The notes beneath the pieces are model-generated. The model was not told where the DNA came from. It made no database searches and saw only the letters and a program-made list of their open reading frames with translations. Below, piece after piece: positions 35,523 through 44,883 of a DNA stretch of 64,000 nucleotides. Source of the stretch: Bacillus sp. Marseille-Q3570. Its GTDB lineage: Bacteria; Bacillota; Bacilli; Bacillales; Fictibacillaceae. The stretch covers positions 1 through 64,000 of the forward strand of contig NZ_CAMGYZ010000009.1 of NCBI RefSeq assembly GCF_946151055.1, given 5' to 3'. Within the stretch, counting starts at the first letter, position 1. Every line of letters starts with the position of its first letter. A program made the position numbers and the translations under genes.

Positions 35523-36500
35523 TTATCTTTCATCAATGTAACGTGACGCATCCTTTGCGAAGTAGGTGATGATCAGGTCTGCACCTGCCCGTTTCATACC
35601 TGTAAGTTTTTCAAGAACAACTTCCTTTTCGTCGATCCAGCCATTTTGTGATGCTGCTTTTATCATCGAATACTCCCCACTTACATTATAGGCGACTAGC
35701 GGCAATGCGAAACGGTCTTTGATCTCCCTTAAAATATCGAGATATGCAAGTGCCGGCTTGACCATAAGGAAGTCTGCTCCTTCCTCATAATCCGATTGTG
35801 CCTCACGGATCGCTTCAAGTCGATTAGACGGGTCCATCTGATATGTCTTCCGGTCACCGAACTGTGGTGAACTATGAGCTGCGTCACGGAATGGCCCATA
35901 GAAGGCAGAAGCATACTTGACTGCGTATGACATGATCGGAATATCTTCAAAGCCAGCTTCATCAAGTCCAGCACGAATCGCTGCTACGAATCCGTCCATC
36001 ATATTGGATGGCGCAATGATGTCTGCTCCAGCTCTTGCTTGGGAAATCGCTGTCTGTACTAACAATTCCAGAGACTGATCATTCAAAACATCTCCATCAT
36101 GGATGACCCCGCAGTGGCCGTGGTCTGTGTACTGACAGAGGCATGTGTCAGCAATCACCGTCAATGAAGGATAGTTTTCTTTGATAAAAGTAATGGAACG
36201 TTGAACGATTCCTTTTTCTTCATAAGCAGATGTACCACGTTCATCTTTATGTTGTGGCACTCCGAAAACAATGACAGATTGAAGACCAAGCCCAGTAATC
36301 TCATCAAGTTCTTCTTGTAAACGGTCCAAGGAATAATGGAATACACCTGGCATCGAGCTGACCTCTTCCTTAACTTCCTCACCTTCTACAATAAAGAGTG
36401 GGTAAATCAAATCTTCTTTTCGTAAAAATGTTTCCCGCACTAATGAACGCATACTACCAGTTCTTCTTAATCGTCGGTGTCTTTGGAATGCATTGTTCAT
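35523..36500 (-). CDS. hemB: Delta-aminolevulinic acid dehydratase (porphobilinogen synthase)
   Basis: Encodes 325 residues. It condenses two aminolevulinates to porphobilinogen. The zinc-site cysteines are seen in [15 protein letters not shown], and the two active-site lysines in [14 protein letters not shown] and [12 protein letters not shown]. It overlaps hemD by four bases and is 20 bases before hemL, the standard Bacillus order. Confidence 0.98.
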   Translation of the reverse strand: MNNAFQRHRRLRRTGSMRSLVRETFLRKEDLIYPLFIVEGEEVKEEVSSMPGVFHYSLDRLQEELDEITGLGLQSVIVFGVPQHKDERGTSAYEEKGIVQRSITFIKENYPSLTVIADTCLCQYTDHGHCGVIHDGDVLNDQSLELLVQTAISQARAGADIIAPSNMMDGFVAAIRAGLDEAGFEDIPIMSYAVKYASAFYGPFRDAAHSSPQFGDRKTYQMDPSNRLEAIREAQSDYEEGADFLMVKPALAYLDILREIKDRFALPLVAYNVSGEYSMIKAASQNGWIDEKEVVLEKLTGMKRAGADLIITYFAKDASRYIDER

Positions 36501-37285
36501 CGTCGTTCCTCCTTTTCTAAATAAGACTCGAGCGAAGCAATCAAGCCTTCTGCCGTATATTCTTCTGCAACGATATCAGCAGTTACTCCATATTCTTCAA
36601 GTGTTTCAGCGGTTATCGGTCCGATACACGCACATATCCGATCATTTAACCTTTTATCCACCTTTGCCAATTGAAAGAAGAAATGAACGGTGGATGAACT
36701 CGTAAACGTAAGGATATCAACATCTCGATCTCTCAATGCTTGGTGTAATGCTTCTTTATTGGCATCATTAGGGACGGTCTCATAGGTGATGACAGGTTCA
36801 ACCTCTAGACCTGATTCAGTCAATTCACCCTCGATGATACTTCTTGCTAAATTCCCATGTGGAAGCAAAATACGCTCACCTTTGACCGTTTGACGTATGA
36901 ACTCTTTCGTAAATTGTTCCGCTACAAACCTTGAAGGGACAAAATCTACTTTAACTCCATACTTTTCCAGGAGTTCTAAAGTCTTCTTTCCGATCGCTGC
37001 AATTTTTAATGATTCAAGAAGCTCAATTGAATGGCCCTCTTCCTCTAACTGTGTGAGAAAATAACGGACCGTGTTTTGACTCGTAAAAACGATCCACTGA
37101 AAATGTTCTATCTCGTGGATCGCTCTTTTTAATGCTGTATTGTCTCTTGCTGTTTGAAATGAAAGAAGAGGGATCACAACAGCTTCCCCTCCCCTTTGTT
37201 CAATTGAATGGACAAGCGGAAGAGCCTGTTCTTCAGATCTTGTTATTAATATTTTGTGACCTGAAAACGGCAGTCCCTTTTCCAT
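36497..37285 (-). CDS. hemD: Uroporphyrinogen-III synthase
   Basis: Encodes 262 residues. It cyclises hydroxymethylbilane with inversion of ring D. The family is poorly conserved, but the N-terminal [20 protein letters not shown], the central [11 protein letters not shown] and the C-terminal [15 protein letters not shown] and [18 protein letters not shown] blocks mark the two-domain fold. It shares one base with hemC and four with hemB, so translation is likely coupled along the operon. Confidence 0.95.
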   Translation of the reverse strand: MEKGLPFSGHKILITRSEEQALPLVHSIEQRGGEAVVIPLLSFQTARDNTALKRAIHEIEHFQWIVFTSQNTVRYFLTQLEEEGHSIELLESLKIAAIGKKTLELLEKYGVKVDFVPSRFVAEQFTKEFIRQTVKGERILLPHGNLARSIIEGELTESGLEVEPVITYETVPNDANKEALHQALRDRDVDILTFTSSSTVHFFFQLAKVDKRLNDRICACIGPITAETLEEYGVTADIVAEEYTAEGLIASLESYLEKEERR

Positions 37286-38220
37286 TACTGATCAAGCTCC
37301 TTTTTAACCCGATCTAATATATCTTTCGCACCACGACCACCAAGATCCTTAGCTAATTGGACTCCGATTTTTTCTGGGTCAGTGCCCTGAATTGTATCTT
37401 TGATGATTGTCTTTCCATCTGGAGTAGAAACAAATCCTGTAAGTGTGATTGTTTTCTTGTCATCGTCAAGCTCAGCGAGTCCTCCAATCGGAACCTGGCA
37501 TCCACCCTCAAGAGTACGTAAAAACGCTCTTTCAGCACGAACAGTATCGAATGTATCTGGACAATTGATTTTTTCCAACCAAGCCTTCAGCTCCTGATCA
37601 CTCCCTCGGCATTCAATCGCAAGTGATCCTTGTCCCACTGCAGGAATGCAAACGTCCTTCTCCAGGTATTGACTGACGACATCATCAGACCATCCCATAC
37701 GTTTCAATCCAGCTGCAGCTAAAACAATGGCATTGTAGTCTTCATTTTCTAGTTTTGCAAGTCTTGTATCAATGTTCCCACGTATCCATTTTATAGAGAG
37801 ATCCGGCCGTTTCGCAAGCAATTGTGCTCCTCTTCTCAAGCTGCTCGTCCCAACCACCGCCCCTTCAGGCAATTCTTCAAAAGGCGTATGATTTTCAGAA
37901 ATAAGCGCATCGCGATAATCTTCACGAGGCGGGGTGCAGGCAAGTTCAAGTCCTTCTGGGAGAATAGACGGCATATCCTTCATACTATGGACAGCGAAGT
38001 CGATTTCCTTATCGATCATAGCCTGTTCAATTTCTTTAACAAAGAGACCTTTCCCTCCCACTTTTGAAAGGGTCACGTTCAAGATTTGGTCTCCCTTTGT
38101 TACAATCTCTTTGATTTCGAACTCGAATGGTGCTCCTGCTTTCTTCAATTGCTCAATCACCCAACGTGTTTGGGTAAGAGCCAGTTTACTTCTTCGAGAA
38201 CCGATGACAATCTTACGCAT
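37285..38220 (-). CDS. hemC: Hydroxymethylbilane synthase (porphobilinogen deaminase)
   Basis: Encodes 311 residues. It polymerises four porphobilinogens on a dipyrromethane cofactor attached to a cysteine, here Cys241 in [10 protein letters not shown]. Motifs [12 protein letters not shown] at the start and [30 protein letters not shown] and [11 protein letters not shown] in the core are intact. It is separated from hemX by 149 bases that contain a palindromic repeat. Confidence 0.98.
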   Translation of the reverse strand: MRKIVIGSRRSKLALTQTRWVIEQLKKAGAPFEFEIKEIVTKGDQILNVTLSKVGGKGLFVKEIEQAMIDKEIDFAVHSMKDMPSILPEGLELACTPPREDYRDALISENHTPFEELPEGAVVGTSSLRRGAQLLAKRPDLSIKWIRGNIDTRLAKLENEDYNAIVLAAAGLKRMGWSDDVVSQYLEKDVCIPAVGQGSLAIECRGSDQELKAWLEKINCPDTFDTVRAERAFLRTLEGGCQVPIGGLAELDDDKKTITLTGFVSTPDGKTIIKDTIQGTDPEKIGVQLAKDLGGRGAKDILDRVKKELDQ

Positions 38221-38272
38221 AATTGACCTCCAGACAAAAATTCTTTTTCATGGTGATATTCCACAATTTGAC

Positions 38273-38333
38273 GGTGTCAGGCACGACAATTCAGCCCTTG
38301 TACTCCAAGAGTTCCAGAAATGTGCCTGGCACC
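38273..38333. repeat. Palindromic repeat between hemX and hemC
   Basis: GGTGTCAGGCAC (38273-38284) and GTGCCTGGCACC (38322-38333) form a 12-bp inverted pair with one G-T wobble around a 37-base loop. A related half-unit GGTGTCTGACAC occurs near 23413-23424. It interrupts the hem operon and could affect mRNA processing. Confidence 0.75.
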
Positions 38334-38369
38334 CTTGCTGAATACGCCGTTTATTCTTCATTAATAAAG

Positions 38370-39197
38370 TTAATACCACAAATGAAACTCCGTTAAAGTA
38401 GCCGCTAAAAAGTAGTTGATCAGTATGACGAGTAGCCCTGCGACATTCCAGTATGCTAACTGGCGCCCGAATGCCCCTTTGCCTACCTTCAAGTACAAGT
38501 AGATCCCATACACAGATAAGACGATGAATGAGCTGATCACTTTAGCGTCTGTGAAAATCGCTTGTGTCTCGTACACTTTATACCCATAAATCAGCCCTAG
38601 TATCAGGCTTAGGAACAGGATCGGGACCCCAACCATATTCAGTATGAAAGGCAGTGTTTCCAAACGTGTAAGGCTTTCAAAACGCCACATCCGTTTTCCC
38701 ACTTTTTTCTGCTTCAGCATATTGTATTGTACAAGATACATAATCGATAGAATGCTTGAAACCGTAAAAGCTCCATAAGCAATGAAGGCCATCGTAATAT
38801 GTATGATCGCCAACTCGTTGATCAGTTGATCGGAAAATGCTTCTGAAACTTGATTATTTGGAGCAAACCAACTGACTGCCATGAGGATGAAACCGATGAT
38901 ATTCGTAAAAAACACAAAGAAATGCACACGGAAGAACCAGTTGATCAACAATGAAAGGGTGACGATCACCCATGAATAAAAAAATAACCCTTCCGTAGGC
39001 GTGAGTATCGGAAAACGGTTCGCTTCAAAGATCCGTAATAGTAAAACAAATGATTGCAATACCCAGACAATAGAAAGCAACCAGAAGGCAATTCTGTTCG
39101 CCTTCCGGTTGTTTTGTAAGAAATCCATGAAATATCCTAATACGCTGAGAGCGTATAAAATAATTGTAATATCGTAAATCCACCTGATACTACTCAC
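38370..39197 (-). CDS. hemX: HemX, CcsA-like membrane protein of the hem operon
   Basis: Encodes 275 residues with about eight membrane segments, resembling cytochrome c assembly protein CcsA/CcmC but lacking the clear WWD motif. In B. subtilis HemX affects the level of HemA. It follows hemA by 26 bases. Its start at 39197 yields a short leader before the first membrane segment. The function beyond hem regulation is not established. Confidence 0.93.
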   Translation of the reverse strand: MSSIRWIYDITIILYALSVLGYFMDFLQNNRKANRIAFWLLSIVWVLQSFVLLLRIFEANRFPILTPTEGLFFYSWVIVTLSLLINWFFRVHFFVFFTNIIGFILMAVSWFAPNNQVSEAFSDQLINELAIIHITMAFIAYGAFTVSSILSIMYLVQYNMLKQKKVGKRMWRFESLTRLETLPFILNMVGVPILFLSLILGLIYGYKVYETQAIFTDAKVISSFIVLSVYGIYLYLKVGKGAFGRQLAYWNVAGLLVILINYFLAATLTEFHLWY

Positions 39198-39223
39198 GAT
39201 ACAACTCCTCTCCTGGGAGCAAG

Positions 39224-40594
39224 CTAATTCGCCGCTGGGTTGGAGACAGTTTGAAACGATTTCTCCGATTCTACCTCAGTCGACTTATGTTCGCGAGCAA
39301 GACGCTCCTCTTTTAGTACATGTTCCAACTCTTCTTCAATCCCGAATAACTGTGTGAAAAGCTCTAAATGCTCATTAGAATCAGGTTCTGCAGCCAACTC
39401 TTTCACCTTTGTTATCGGATCACGGAGCAGTTGGTTGATGATGCTCTTTGTATGTTTGCTGAGAACTTTACGTTCACGATCGGTAAGATCAGGCATTTTA
39501 CGCTCGATGCTTTTCATCGTTTCAGCTTGAATGGAAAGAGCTTTTTGTCTTAATGCAGTAATGACAGGAACAACACCTAATGTATTGATCCAGTTCAAGA
39601 ATGCAAGCAGTTCCTCTTCAATAAGGACCTTGATCTTAGCAGCCTCTTCCTGACGTTCGGCCAAATTCGCCTCAACGATTCCTTCAAGATCATCAATGTC
39701 ATATAAAAAGACGCTTTCAAGATCCTGCAAGTCAGGGGAAAGATCACGTGGAACAGCGATATCCATCATGAACAAAGGCTTCCCTTTACGCTTTTTCAAA
39801 ACGGGTGCTACGTTTGCCTTTGAAAGCACAAATTCTGTTGAACCTGTGGAACTGATGACAATGTCCGCTTTTTGTAAAGAAGATTCCAACTCTTCCATGG
39901 TAGAAGCTTGTCCGTTGAAACGGGCTGCCACTTCCAGAGCTTTTGCATATGTGCGGTTGAGTACTGTAATTTCATCAACCCCATTACTGCATAAGTGTTT
40001 TGCAGTAAGTTCGCCCATCTTTCCGGCACCGATGATCAAGACATTCTTCCCCTCTAGTCCATCGAAAATCTTTTTAGCAAGCTCTACTGCAGCATAGCTG
40101 ACAGAGACTGCATTTTCTCCGATTTCCGTTTCGGAATGGGAACGTTTTGCTAGTGTAATGGCTTTTTTGAACAGTTCGTTGAAAACGGTACCTGTTGTTC
40201 CAATCTCTTGGGCTGTAAAGAAACTTGAACGTACTTGTCCAAGAATTTGCGTTTCGCCAAGAATCATTGAATCCAATCCGCAAACCACCTTGAATAAATG
40301 CTCGATGGCATCTTCACGTTCCTGGATCTGCAAATATGGGTTCAGCAAATCTTTATCTAATGAAAACCAATTCGCTAAAAAGGCTTTAATGTAATATCGG
40401 CCTGTGTGTAACTGATCAGCGACGGCATATATCTCAGTACGGTTGCAGGTCGATACGATGACACATTCTAGGATACTTTTTGTTTTTCTTAAAGACTGTA
40501 AAGCTAATTCTAACTCACCAGGTTGAAAGGAAACTTTTTCGCGTATTTCAACTGGAGCAGTCTTATGATTAAGTCCAACTTTTAAAATGTGCAT
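39224..40594 (-). CDS. hemA: Glutamyl-tRNA reductase
   Basis: Encodes 456 residues. It reduces glutamyl-tRNA(Glu) to glutamate-1-semialdehyde, the regulated first step of haem synthesis. The catalytic nucleophile is Cys50 in [12 protein letters not shown]; the NADPH domain has [18 protein letters not shown] at about 184-200, and the C-terminal dimerisation helix follows. It is the promoter-proximal hem gene. An extended -10 promoter with a palindrome over the expected start site lies upstream. Confidence 0.98.
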   Translation of the reverse strand: MHILKVGLNHKTAPVEIREKVSFQPGELELALQSLRKTKSILECVIVSTCNRTEIYAVADQLHTGRYYIKAFLANWFSLDKDLLNPYLQIQEREDAIEHLFKVVCGLDSMILGETQILGQVRSSFFTAQEIGTTGTVFNELFKKAITLAKRSHSETEIGENAVSVSYAAVELAKKIFDGLEGKNVLIIGAGKMGELTAKHLCSNGVDEITVLNRTYAKALEVAARFNGQASTMEELESSLQKADIVISSTGSTEFVLSKANVAPVLKKRKGKPLFMMDIAVPRDLSPDLQDLESVFLYDIDDLEGIVEANLAERQEEAAKIKVLIEEELLAFLNWINTLGVVPVITALRQKALSIQAETMKSIERKMPDLTDRERKVLSKHTKSIINQLLRDPITKVKELAAEPDSNEHLELFTQLFGIEEELEHVLKEERLAREHKSTEVESEKSFQTVSNPAAN

Positions 40595-40630
40595 CGTTCG
40601 TCACCCCCTGTTTTTATGTAAAACGAAGTA

Positions 40631-40660
40631 AATAATATTATTCCCACTTGCATTATAGCA
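40631..40660 (-). promoter_or_regulatory. hemA promoter with a palindrome over the start region
   Basis: On the minus strand an extended -10 TGCTATAAT (40660-40652) has no good -35. The perfect palindrome AATAATATTATT lies at 40642-40631, near the expected transcription start. In B. subtilis this operon is repressed by PerR; the palindrome resembles but does not match the usual 7-1-7 Per box. Confidence 0.5.
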
Positions 40661-40868
40661 TGTGTGTTAAATCATAGCAGAAACAAATGTGAACAGTGTT
40701 TGAAAGTCTTATGGTAAGATGATTTTTAGCAGGCAAAAATCAGTATTCCCTAAAATCCAAATTTTAGTATATCCTTGCTTTATCAAGGCTTGACACACAT
40801 ATAATGTATCAAATTTCGAAGGTTTTCGCAAAAGAACAACATGATTCATGCTATATGAGGAGGAGATT

Positions 40869-41333
40869 ATGAAACAAGGTATTTTTCCAGGTACATTGAT
40901 CGCAGGGTTGGGTGTATATTTTTTAGCAAGACAATGGTCTGTCCCTTTCATTGGTGAAATTGATGTACTTCCTGCATTTTTACTAATCATCGGGATAGCG
41001 TTCCTCTTGCAAAAGAATGAACCGTACGCGCTTTTCTCAGGAGTAGTCATTTGCGGGATTGCAGTCCATTATTATGCCAGTGGAAATATCGCCAACTGGC
41101 CGGCACTCTGGATTATATATTTCCTCAGTATCGGGATTGGCTTTATCTTACAATATAATAAAACAAAGCAAGGAAGTATCTGGATCGGCGCGGCTTTAAT
41201 CATCATTTCCCTGATTGCCCTGTTTTCAACCAATACAATCGGAATCATCAATACTATAGTCGATTATACGGAACAATTCTGGGCAGTCATCCTGATAGTG
41301 ATCGGGTTTTACCTGATACGACGGAAAAAATAG
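40869..41333 (+). CDS. Polytopic membrane protein at the ysxD position
   Basis: Encodes 154 residues with five to six hydrophobic segments and a C-terminal RRKK. It has no catalytic motif; the pattern resembles small DUF5668/LiaF-type membrane domains. The ATG at 40869 follows GGAGGAG; an ATG 21 bases upstream lies before that site. It is divergent from hemA, where B. subtilis has ysxD, a gene of similar size, so it may be its counterpart. Function is unknown. Confidence 0.8.
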   Translation: MKQGIFPGTLIAGLGVYFLARQWSVPFIGEIDVLPAFLLIIGIAFLLQKNEPYALFSGVVICGIAVHYYASGNIANWPALWIIYFLSIGIGFILQYNKTKQGSIWIGAALIIISLIALFSTNTIGIINTIVDYTEQFWAVILIVIGFYLIRRKK

Positions 41334-41347
41334 TCCACTGGAAAAGT

Positions 41348-41467
41348 TTCCAGAAAAACCGGCATAGGGTGAACCATTAATTCCAGAAAAATTCAAGATA
41401 ATTCTAGATATTTTTTGTTAATTCTAGAAAAAATGAGCACGATTCTAGAAAATAATCCGAGAAAAAA
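41348..41467. repeat. Phased TTCTAGAA-type repeat array
   Basis: Variants of TTCYAGAAAA occur at 41348, 41381, 41402, 41422, 41443 and, weakly, 41457. The four central units are 20-21 bases apart, two helical turns. Their core TTCTAGAA is palindromic. Confidence 0.6.
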
Positions 41468-41523
41468 GTACTAAGATGCATCATGTTTAGCATATTAGCC
41501 CTCAACATCCATTTCTTCAACTA

Positions 41524-41565
41524 CCGAAAAAGGTGTTGCCCGTTTGCGGACAACACCTTTTTCAC
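41524..41565. terminator. Probable bidirectional terminator
   Basis: AAAAAGGTGTTG pairs with CAACACCTTTTT around CCCGTTTGCGGA; T-runs occur on both strands. It lies downstream of both convergent genes (40869-41333 plus and the ABC operon minus). Confidence 0.88.
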
Positions 41566-41568
41566 ACT

Positions 41569-41655
41569 TAAAGAAAGTATAAAAATACTTTCTTCAGTAT
41601 AAGCGCAACTAAGGCTCAGCCTTTACCAAAGGCTTGGCTGAGCCAAGTTTTCTTT
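41569..41655. repeat. 85-bp dispersed repeat, copy 4 (inverted)
   Basis: Inverted relative to copies 1 and 3: it starts TTAAAGAAAGTATAAAAATAC, reads TAAGCGCAACTAAGGCTCAGCC, then AAGGCTTGGCTGAGCCAAGT and TTTCTTTA. The GGCT / AGCC hairpins are best preserved here. Confidence 0.87.
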
Positions 41656-41662
41656 ATATCGT

Positions 41663-42406
41663 TTAGAGGATTGAGCTTAAGAAATCTTTCGTACGTTGTT
41701 CTTTCGGATTGTTGAACAGGTCTTGAGGATGGCCACGTTCAACGATACGTCCATCATGCATATAGAAGACCCAATCTCCGACTTCACGTGCGAAGCCCAT
41801 TTCATGGGTGACGACGACCATTGTCATTCCTTCCTGTGCTAATTGCTTCATGGTCGCTAAAACTTCCCCGACAAGCTCAGGGTCTAATGCAGAGGTCGGT
41901 TCATCGAACAACATGATATCAGGCTTCATAGCCAGAGCTCTTGCAATAGCTACACGCTGTTTCTGTCCACCAGACAGCTTCGAAGGATACACATCCGCTT
42001 TTTCTGCAAGACCTACTTTCTCAAGCAGCTCTTTCCCTTCTTTTTCAGCTTGAGAACGGTTCATACCTTTAACCATCAAAGGTGCCTCGATGACGTTGCC
42101 AAGAACCGTTTTGTGGGGAAACAGGTTGAAGTGTTGAAAGACCATCCCGATTCGCTCACGGACCTTATTCAGGTTTTCTTTCTTAGGGTCGATCTCTTTT
42201 CCTTCCACGATGATTTTTCCACCGTTTTTGATTTCCAGGAAGTTCAGACATCTAAGCAGGGTACTTTTCCCTGATCCACTTGCTCCTATCAATACGACAA
42301 CATCATTTTCTTTAACTTCCATATCAACATCTTTCAATACATGCAAATCGCCGAAACTCTTGTTCAGCTTTTCGATTTTGATCATTTCACGTTTTTCAGT
42401 CAACAT
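41663..42406 (-). CDS. Polar amino acid ABC transporter ATP-binding protein
   Basis: Encodes 247 residues of the GlnQ/HisP class. Walker A is [11 protein letters not shown], the signature is [15 protein letters not shown], Walker B is [14 protein letters not shown], and the switch histidine follows in [13 protein letters not shown]. It energises uptake of a polar amino acid (glutamine, arginine, histidine or cystine). The ATG at 42406 is preferred to the TTG before it on spacing grounds. It forms an operon with the permease and lipoprotein genes upstream. The substrate cannot be told from sequence alone. Confidence 0.93.
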   Translation of the reverse strand: MLTEKREMIKIEKLNKSFGDLHVLKDVDMEVKENDVVVLIGASGSGKSTLLRCLNFLEIKNGGKIIVEGKEIDPKKENLNKVRERIGMVFQHFNLFPHKTVLGNVIEAPLMVKGMNRSQAEKEGKELLEKVGLAEKADVYPSKLSGGQKQRVAIARALAMKPDIMLFDEPTSALDPELVGEVLATMKQLAQEGMTMVVVTHEMGFAREVGDWVFYMHDGRIVERGHPQDLFNNPKEQRTKDFLSSIL

Positions 42407-42417
42407 CAATCACTCCC

Positions 42418-43077
42418 TTAATCACTTGCAGATAGCTTCTTCTCCATCAGGCTTACGACAGCTGTCAATAAGAACACAAGAATCAGATAATATACAGCTA
42501 CGATTAGTAGATACGTCATTGAATCGAAATTATTTGCACCTGAAGTAGTAGCGACATTAAACAGCTCATACATTCCGATGAAGGCCGCTAATGATGAATC
42601 TTTCAATCCAATGATGAACTGGTTACCGAGTGGAGGAAGTGCCCGCCGAAAAGCCTGAGGCAGGATGATTCGACGCATGGTCAATCCATTCGTCATTCCT
42701 AATGAGCGTCCAGCTTCCATCTGCCCTTTATCAATTGATTGGATCGTACCTCTGAAAATCTCTGCAATATACGCACCATTATGGAAAGCCAGTGCGAGTG
42801 TAGCAGACCAGAAACCTGAAATATTGTACTCGGAAAGTCCGAAGTAAAAGATGAAAATCTGTACAATTAACGGCGTCCCACGGACGATGTAAATGTAAAC
42901 ATTAGCGATTGCTTCCAAAACTTTGATTTTAGAAATTTTCAGCAACGCAAAGAAAAGTCCTATGAATATAGCAATCAAAATCGATACAGCCGTTACTTGC
43001 AGTGTTAAAAGCATACCTTTGAAAAAGACAGGATAACTCTCTATGAATGTGGAAAAAAAGTGCGAAAAACTAGGCAA
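42418..43077 (-). CDS. Polar amino acid ABC transporter permease
   Basis: Encodes 219 residues with about five membrane segments and the HisMQ-type EAA loop (ESLGMTNGLTMRRIILPQAFRRALPPLGNQF has the conserved G and ILPQA). The N-terminal GMLLTLQVTAVSI and YIYIVRGTPLIVQI segments are diagnostic. It lies 11 bases before the ATPase gene. Because only one permease is present, it probably acts as a homodimer. Confidence 0.93.
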   Translation of the reverse strand: MPSFSHFFSTFIESYPVFFKGMLLTLQVTAVSILIAIFIGLFFALLKISKIKVLEAIANVYIYIVRGTPLIVQIFIFYFGLSEYNISGFWSATLALAFHNGAYIAEIFRGTIQSIDKGQMEAGRSLGMTNGLTMRRIILPQAFRRALPPLGNQFIIGLKDSSLAAFIGMYELFNVATTSGANNFDSMTYLLIVAVYYLILVFLLTAVVSLMEKKLSASD

Positions 43078-43165
43078 AGTATATCAGCTCCTTAATACCT
43101 CAAAAATACAAGTTGAATCGTATAATTCCTTTGGAAAAGTTATGCAATACATGTCTTAAGTAACA

Positions 43166-43189
43166 AATGTGCGCAAATCTGCGCACATT
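43166..43189 (-). promoter_or_regulatory. Intercistronic hairpin in the ABC transporter operon
   Basis: A perfect 10-bp stem AATGTGCGCA / TGCGCACATT with a four-base loop lies between the binding-protein and permease genes, without a good T-run. Such hairpins often raise binding-protein expression over membrane components. Confidence 0.7.
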
Positions 43190-43211
43190 CGTCATCTTCC
43201 CATTTCAATTC

Positions 43212-44006
43212 TTATTCTCCTTCAGGATCAGATGTGATATCGTCTCCAAAGTACTTTTCACTCAATTCTTTCAATGTTCCATCTTCTCTAAGCTTCTCTA
43301 GTGCTGCGTTGATATCTTCAAGAAGCTTTTCATTATCCTTTGCGACAGCAATTGCTTGTTCACTGCGTCCTAGAAGTTCTTTACCTTCGATTTTAAAATC
43401 ATTTCCGATTGCTTCCTTACCTGTAACGAAGTCTGTTATGACTGCGTCGTGCTTCCCTTCACTTAACGCTTCTAGAGCAGTGACATCACTATCATAAATT
43501 TTGATATTGCTTGTCATTTCTTCAGCACTCTTCGCATATGTCGAACCTTTTGAAACTGCGATTTCTTTATCCTTCAAGTCATCCTTCGTTTCGATATCGC
43601 TATCTGGTCTTGTGAAAATTTGTGGACCAGAATAATAATATGGTTCGGAGAAATCTACATGTTCGGCACGTTCAGGTGTGATCGTGTGGCTGGCAACTGC
43701 TGCATCGAACCGTCCAGTTTTAACACCTTCAACGATACTTGCAAATTTGAATTTCTGTGGACTGGGTTCCAAACCTAGTTCTTTCGCAACCGCTTCAGCT
43801 ACCTCAATATCGAAGCCTGTCATTTCACCTTCTGCGTTAGTGGAACTGAAAGGTTTGAATTCTCCGGAAGAAGCAAACGTGAACTTTCCATCTTCTTTGA
43901 GGTCATATCCACCATCTGCACCTCCACCGCCATCTGAACCACCGCAAGCTGCCAGAAGCATAGAAAATGCTAATACCATGACTGCCCATAAACTAACTTT
44001 TTTCAT
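43212..44006 (-). CDS. Amino acid ABC transporter substrate-binding lipoprotein
   Basis: Encodes 264 residues. The lipobox is LLAAC with Cys21, followed by a GGSDGGGG linker. The SBP_bac_3 domain shows GKFTFASSGEFKPFSS, MTGFDIEVAEAVAKELG and VSKGSTYAKSAEEMT, typical of family 3 polar amino acid binders. The ATG at 44006 lies behind GAGGGT and gives a proper signal peptide; an upstream in-frame start adds 54 residues before it and is rejected. It is first in the operon with the permease and ATPase. Confidence 0.93.
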   Translation of the reverse strand: MKKVSLWAVMVLAFSMLLAACGGSDGGGGADGGYDLKEDGKFTFASSGEFKPFSSTNAEGEMTGFDIEVAEAVAKELGLEPSPQKFKFASIVEGVKTGRFDAAVASHTITPERAEHVDFSEPYYYSGPQIFTRPDSDIETKDDLKDKEIAVSKGSTYAKSAEEMTSNIKIYDSDVTALEALSEGKHDAVITDFVTGKEAIGNDFKIEGKELLGRSEQAIAVAKDNEKLLEDINAALEKLREDGTLKELSEKYFGDDITSDPEGE

Positions 44007-44254
44007 TCTGTTTTGACCCTCTTTCTGTAGATTTTTGGATACTACACTTGAGAGAAACATACAGTGGCAAATAGACCATAAACCTGATTTTTCAATACAT
44101 CCTATAAAGTATGTAGTGGAGACAATGCCCACTGTCATTCTACCGACCATACTTTCTATATCTCTCAACCTCTGTATATTTCCCTTATCTAAGACGAACT
44201 AAACAGCACCTTAGTCCTACTTTCTCAAAGTATCCTAAGTACTACCTTCTACAT
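44007..44254. other. Upstream region of the ABC operon
   Basis: This stretch carries the promoter region of the binding-protein gene. I see no riboswitch, operator or promoter that I would assign with confidence. Confidence 0.4.
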
Positions 44255-44297
44255 AAAAACAAAAAACCCTCCCCGTTTTTTAAAACATGGAGGGTTT
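44255..44297 (-). terminator. Terminator after engB
   Basis: AAACCCTCC pairs with GGAGGGTTT on the minus strand around a 16-base loop, followed by TTTGTTTTT. It ends the lonA-engB unit. Confidence 0.85.
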
Positions 44298-44301
44298 CAG
44301 C

Positions 44302-44883
44302 TTATATAAGGCTTTCAATAGTCGACCAGACTTTTTCTTTTCCGAACGATGTTTCTGCTGAAAATAGGAGGACCGGCTGCCCTTGTTCAATCGTAAGGGT
44401 TTCACGGATCTTTTTGATGTGCTGTTGGTGCTTCCCTTTAGGAATCTTATCCGCTTTTGTAGCTACGACAATCACAGGGATCTCAAAATGCTTCAGCCAA
44501 TCATACATCAACTGATCGTCCTTTGATGGTGCATGACGCAGATCGACTAATAAGACAACTGCCCTTAACTGCTCACTTTCCATCAAATAGGTCTCGATCA
44601 TCCGTCCCCAGGCATCGCGTTCTGACTTGGAAACTTTCGCGAACCCATAACCAGGGACATCCACAAAATACATCTTGTCATTCAGAAGATAAAAATTCAA
44701 CGTTTGTGTCTTGCCGGGTTTTGAAGAAGTCCGTGCAAGGGCCTTACGGTTGATCATTTTGTTGATGAACGATGATTTCCCGACGTTTGAACGTCCGGCA
44801 AGTGCAATTTCCGGCTTCTGATCATTCGGGTATTGTTCTTTCTTAACGGCGCTGATAATCAGTTCAGCTGTATTTACTTTCAT
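44302..44883 (-). CDS. engB: Ribosome biogenesis GTPase EngB (YsxC)
   Basis: Encodes 193 residues. It is an essential GTPase needed for 50S assembly. P-loop [12 protein letters not shown], the G2/G3 region [20 protein letters not shown] and G4 VVATKADKI are present. It overlaps lonA by four bases and is followed by a terminator, the standard Bacillus lonA-ysxC arrangement. Confidence 0.97.
   Translation of the reverse strand: MKVNTAELIISAVKKEQYPNDQKPEIALAGRSNVGKSSFINKMINRKALARTSSKPGKTQTLNFYLLNDKMYFVDVPGYGFAKVSKSERDAWGRMIETYLMESEQLRAVVLLVDLRHAPSKDDQLMYDWLKHFEIPVIVVATKADKIPKGKHQQHIKKIRETLTIEQGQPVLLFSAETSFGKEKVWSTIESLI

Noticed and set aside
40631-40642. Firm assignment of a PerR box upstream of hemA
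   Set aside because: The palindrome is even-centred and matches the Per consensus only partly, so it is reported as a candidate only.
40709-41050. 113-codon minus-strand open frame
   Set aside because: It overlaps the plus-strand membrane protein gene, which has a strong Shine-Dalgarno and coherent hydropathy.
44007-44168. 54-residue N-terminal extension of the substrate-binding protein
   Set aside because: It would bury the lipoprotein signal peptide; the internal ATG at 44006 has a good ribosome-binding site.
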